This document shows, piece after piece, positions 62,974 to 64,000 of a stretch of DNA of 64,000 bases (position 1 is the first letter of the stretch; every line of letters starts with the position of its first letter). The position numbers and the translations under genes are program-made. The DNA lies in assembly GCA_022783665.1 (NCBI GenBank), contig JALFZJ010000062.1, positions 1 through 64,000 on the forward strand, written 5' to 3'. The notes beneath the pieces are model-generated. The model was not told the origin of the DNA. It ran no database searches and saw only the letters and a list, made by a program, of their open reading frames with translations. The DNA comes from Arcanobacterium sp. (lineage in GTDB: Bacteria; Actinomycetota; Actinomycetes; Actinomycetales; Actinomycetaceae).

Positions 62974-63058
62974 GATAGTCATGGGCTGATGCGATTCATA
63001 CTGCCATCGGGCGTATGCCTCAAGGATTTCGCAAACTCCACTGTTTGGCTTTTTCGCA

Positions 63059-63355
63059 GTGCTGATTGGCAGTGGCATAAATCTTCTTACAGGAATCCAG
63101 GCTCGGCGCGGCGAAGTACTGATCAGTGTGTATTGGGCTCTCAGTGCACAATGGTTGGCTCGCTCAATCAATGATCCTTTGTGGTGCGCGCAAATGTGGG
63201 CGGATGAACCTCCATCTGGCCTCTTGCTTCAGGCTCAGGAGAACGCTACAGAGGCCTTGCCACACATCGTGGATACTGATGATCCCACAGACTTAAAGGC
63301 GACTGTGCAACAATACACCAACGCGCGCTCGGTATTGGAAAAGTGTGCACAGTAG
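63059..63355 (+). CDS. Possible small membrane protein, start unclear
   Basis: A 98-codon frame from GTG 63059 gives one membrane segment and then SVYWALSAQWLARSINDPLW and a soluble tail ending RSVLEKCAQ. The frame is open upstream to 62990 with plausible coding (TPLFGFFAVLIGSGINLL) but no start codon, so the gene may be a truncated or frameshifted remnant. No domain is recognised. The remaining 540-bp gap before the glycosyltransferase holds nothing else. Confidence 0.4.
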   Translation: MLIGSGINLLTGIQARRGEVLISVYWALSAQWLARSINDPLWCAQMWADEPPSGLLLQAQENATEALPHIVDTDDPTDLKATVQQYTNARSVLEKCAQ

Positions 63356-63515
63356 CGGTGATGTGCGGTTGTTCATCGACTGGCTGGACGGGGTGTTTTA
63401 TCTGAAGGGCGAAGCGAGATCCATGCCGCGAGTCATTCGAGCAAGGCGGCAACCTAGCCTGTAACAGATGGCAGTTTGCTCCGGACGAGAATCATCAGGG
63501 GTGCCACTGCTGCTC

Positions 63516-64000
63516 TTAGCGGGCGAGCGCGTTGAAGGGTAGGCCGGGGGCAGTGCCAGCACCGGAGCGTTTCTCCATAGGTACATGAACCTTGCGTAGT
63601 TTGCGTGCCATCACCGCTTTCCACACGCCCGCGTACTGCTTCGCCCGATGGAGTTGACCTGCAAAGTCATTCGCACTCGCGCGGTGGCGCAAACTGCACG
63701 GCACCTCCTGCACGGTGAATCCGGCTACAAGCAGATCAATCGTCATGCCGACTTCTACACCCCAGCCGCTTGCCAAGGGCAGAACCCTCTCGAAAGCTTC
63801 ACGCGTAATACAACGCTGCCCTGAAAGTGGTTGTTGTGGTTCCCAGCCTGTAGCTTCAACAATGGCCTTCTTGCCCAACCCGGTGACGAAACCGTGGCCA
63901 CCGGCACCCTTCTGCGGCGGCAAATAGGCGATCGTGCAATCCACCGCCCCATCGAACACCGGATCAACGAGCGGACTGCACTCGATAGCAGACTCCCCAA
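63516..64000 (-). CDS. Family 2 glycosyltransferase, C-terminal part
   Basis: The gene continues beyond the right edge of the window. The visible part reads TIAYLPPQKGAGGHGFVTG, EPQQPLSGQRCITREAFERV and WGVEVGMTIDLLVAGFTVQE with RHRASANDFAGQLHRAKQY. This matches the actinobacterial polyprenol-linked sugar transferase family (GT2/DPM-like). The Q-x-x-R-C and ESGQR motifs of acceptor sites are seen. It lies near the pheA-serS block in many actinobacteria and faces paralogue B convergently. Confidence 0.85.
   Translation of the reverse strand, partial: GESAIECSPLVDPVFDGAVDCTIAYLPPQKGAGGHGFVTGLGKKAIVEATGWEPQQPLSGQRCITREAFERVLPLASGWGVEVGMTIDLLVAGFTVQEVPCSLRHRASANDFAGQLHRAKQYAGVWKAVMARKLRKVHVPMEKRSGAGTAPGLPFNALAR

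Noticed and set aside
1-64000. CRISPR arrays, prophage genes, transposases
   Set aside because: No regularly spaced repeats, integrase, capsid or transposase motifs were seen in any frame of the window.

Overview
The window is chromosomal DNA of a moderate-GC actinobacterium, most likely a member of the Actinomycetaceae or a close relative (Arcanobacterium, Trueperella or Actinotignum-like). This rests on gene content and order. The pknB-pbpA-rodA-pstP-fhaB-fhaA-tRNA-Leu cluster, CrgA, a class E sortase, a ponA-rpsF-ssb-rpsR-rplI block, a cca gene and the pheA/serS neighbourhood are all groups that lie near oriC in actinobacteria. dnaA is not in the window. No CRISPR array, prophage or complete insertion sequence was seen.

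Layout. 1-6.4 kb: end of cca, an AI-2E-family membrane protein, a class A penicillin-binding protein and the rpsF-ssb-rpsR-rplI operon with a strong terminator. 6.6-10.6 kb: an AspT/YidE-type transporter, a ThrE-type exporter and a lipocalin. 10.6-18.1 kb is an accessory and partly decayed stretch: a 53-codon ORF, a broken aspartate/glutamate racemase, a sirtuin, a divergent ATP-grasp ligase / DegT-like aminotransferase / FemAB set that may build the peptidoglycan cross-bridge, a VapBC pair, a low-molecular-weight phosphatase, remnants including an excisionase-like gene with an in-frame TGA, and MutT. 18.3-22.6 kb: PadR regulator, ABC ATPase and FtsX-type permease.

22.9-36.1 kb: an amphipathic single-pass membrane protein, cyclophilin, rhomboid protease, crgA, class E sortase, a 51-aa membrane protein and then the minus-strand cell-growth cluster (pknB, pbpA, rodA, pstP, fhaB, fhaA), tRNA-Leu(CAG) and an acyltransferase. 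36.2-40.4 kb: hipB with a gutted hipA, tRNA-Arg(ACG), tRNA-Ser(TGA), tRNA-Ser(GCT), and an aminotransferase of the DapL type whose 3' end overlaps tRNA-Ser(GCT), followed by dapF. 40.6-52.3 kb: TetR regulator, rlmC, a DUF1444-like protein, a surface-anchored 5'-nucleotidase, a dicarboxylate symporter, tgt, an acetyltransferase, an attenuator-like element, glutamate dehydrogenase and a quinone oxidoreductase.

52.4-64 kb: two large paralogous proteins, each a secreted phosphatase-like domain joined to a polytopic membrane domain, bracket a HAD phosphatase, serS, a diacylglycerol-kinase-family protein and pheA. A glycosyltransferase follows and runs off the right edge. This block is the best candidate for an undescribed envelope system. 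The window as a whole is rich in cell-wall functions: two PBPs, RodA, FemAB, an ATP-grasp ligase, DAP enzymes, a sortase with a possible substrate, and the PASTA kinase/phosphatase/FHA signalling set.
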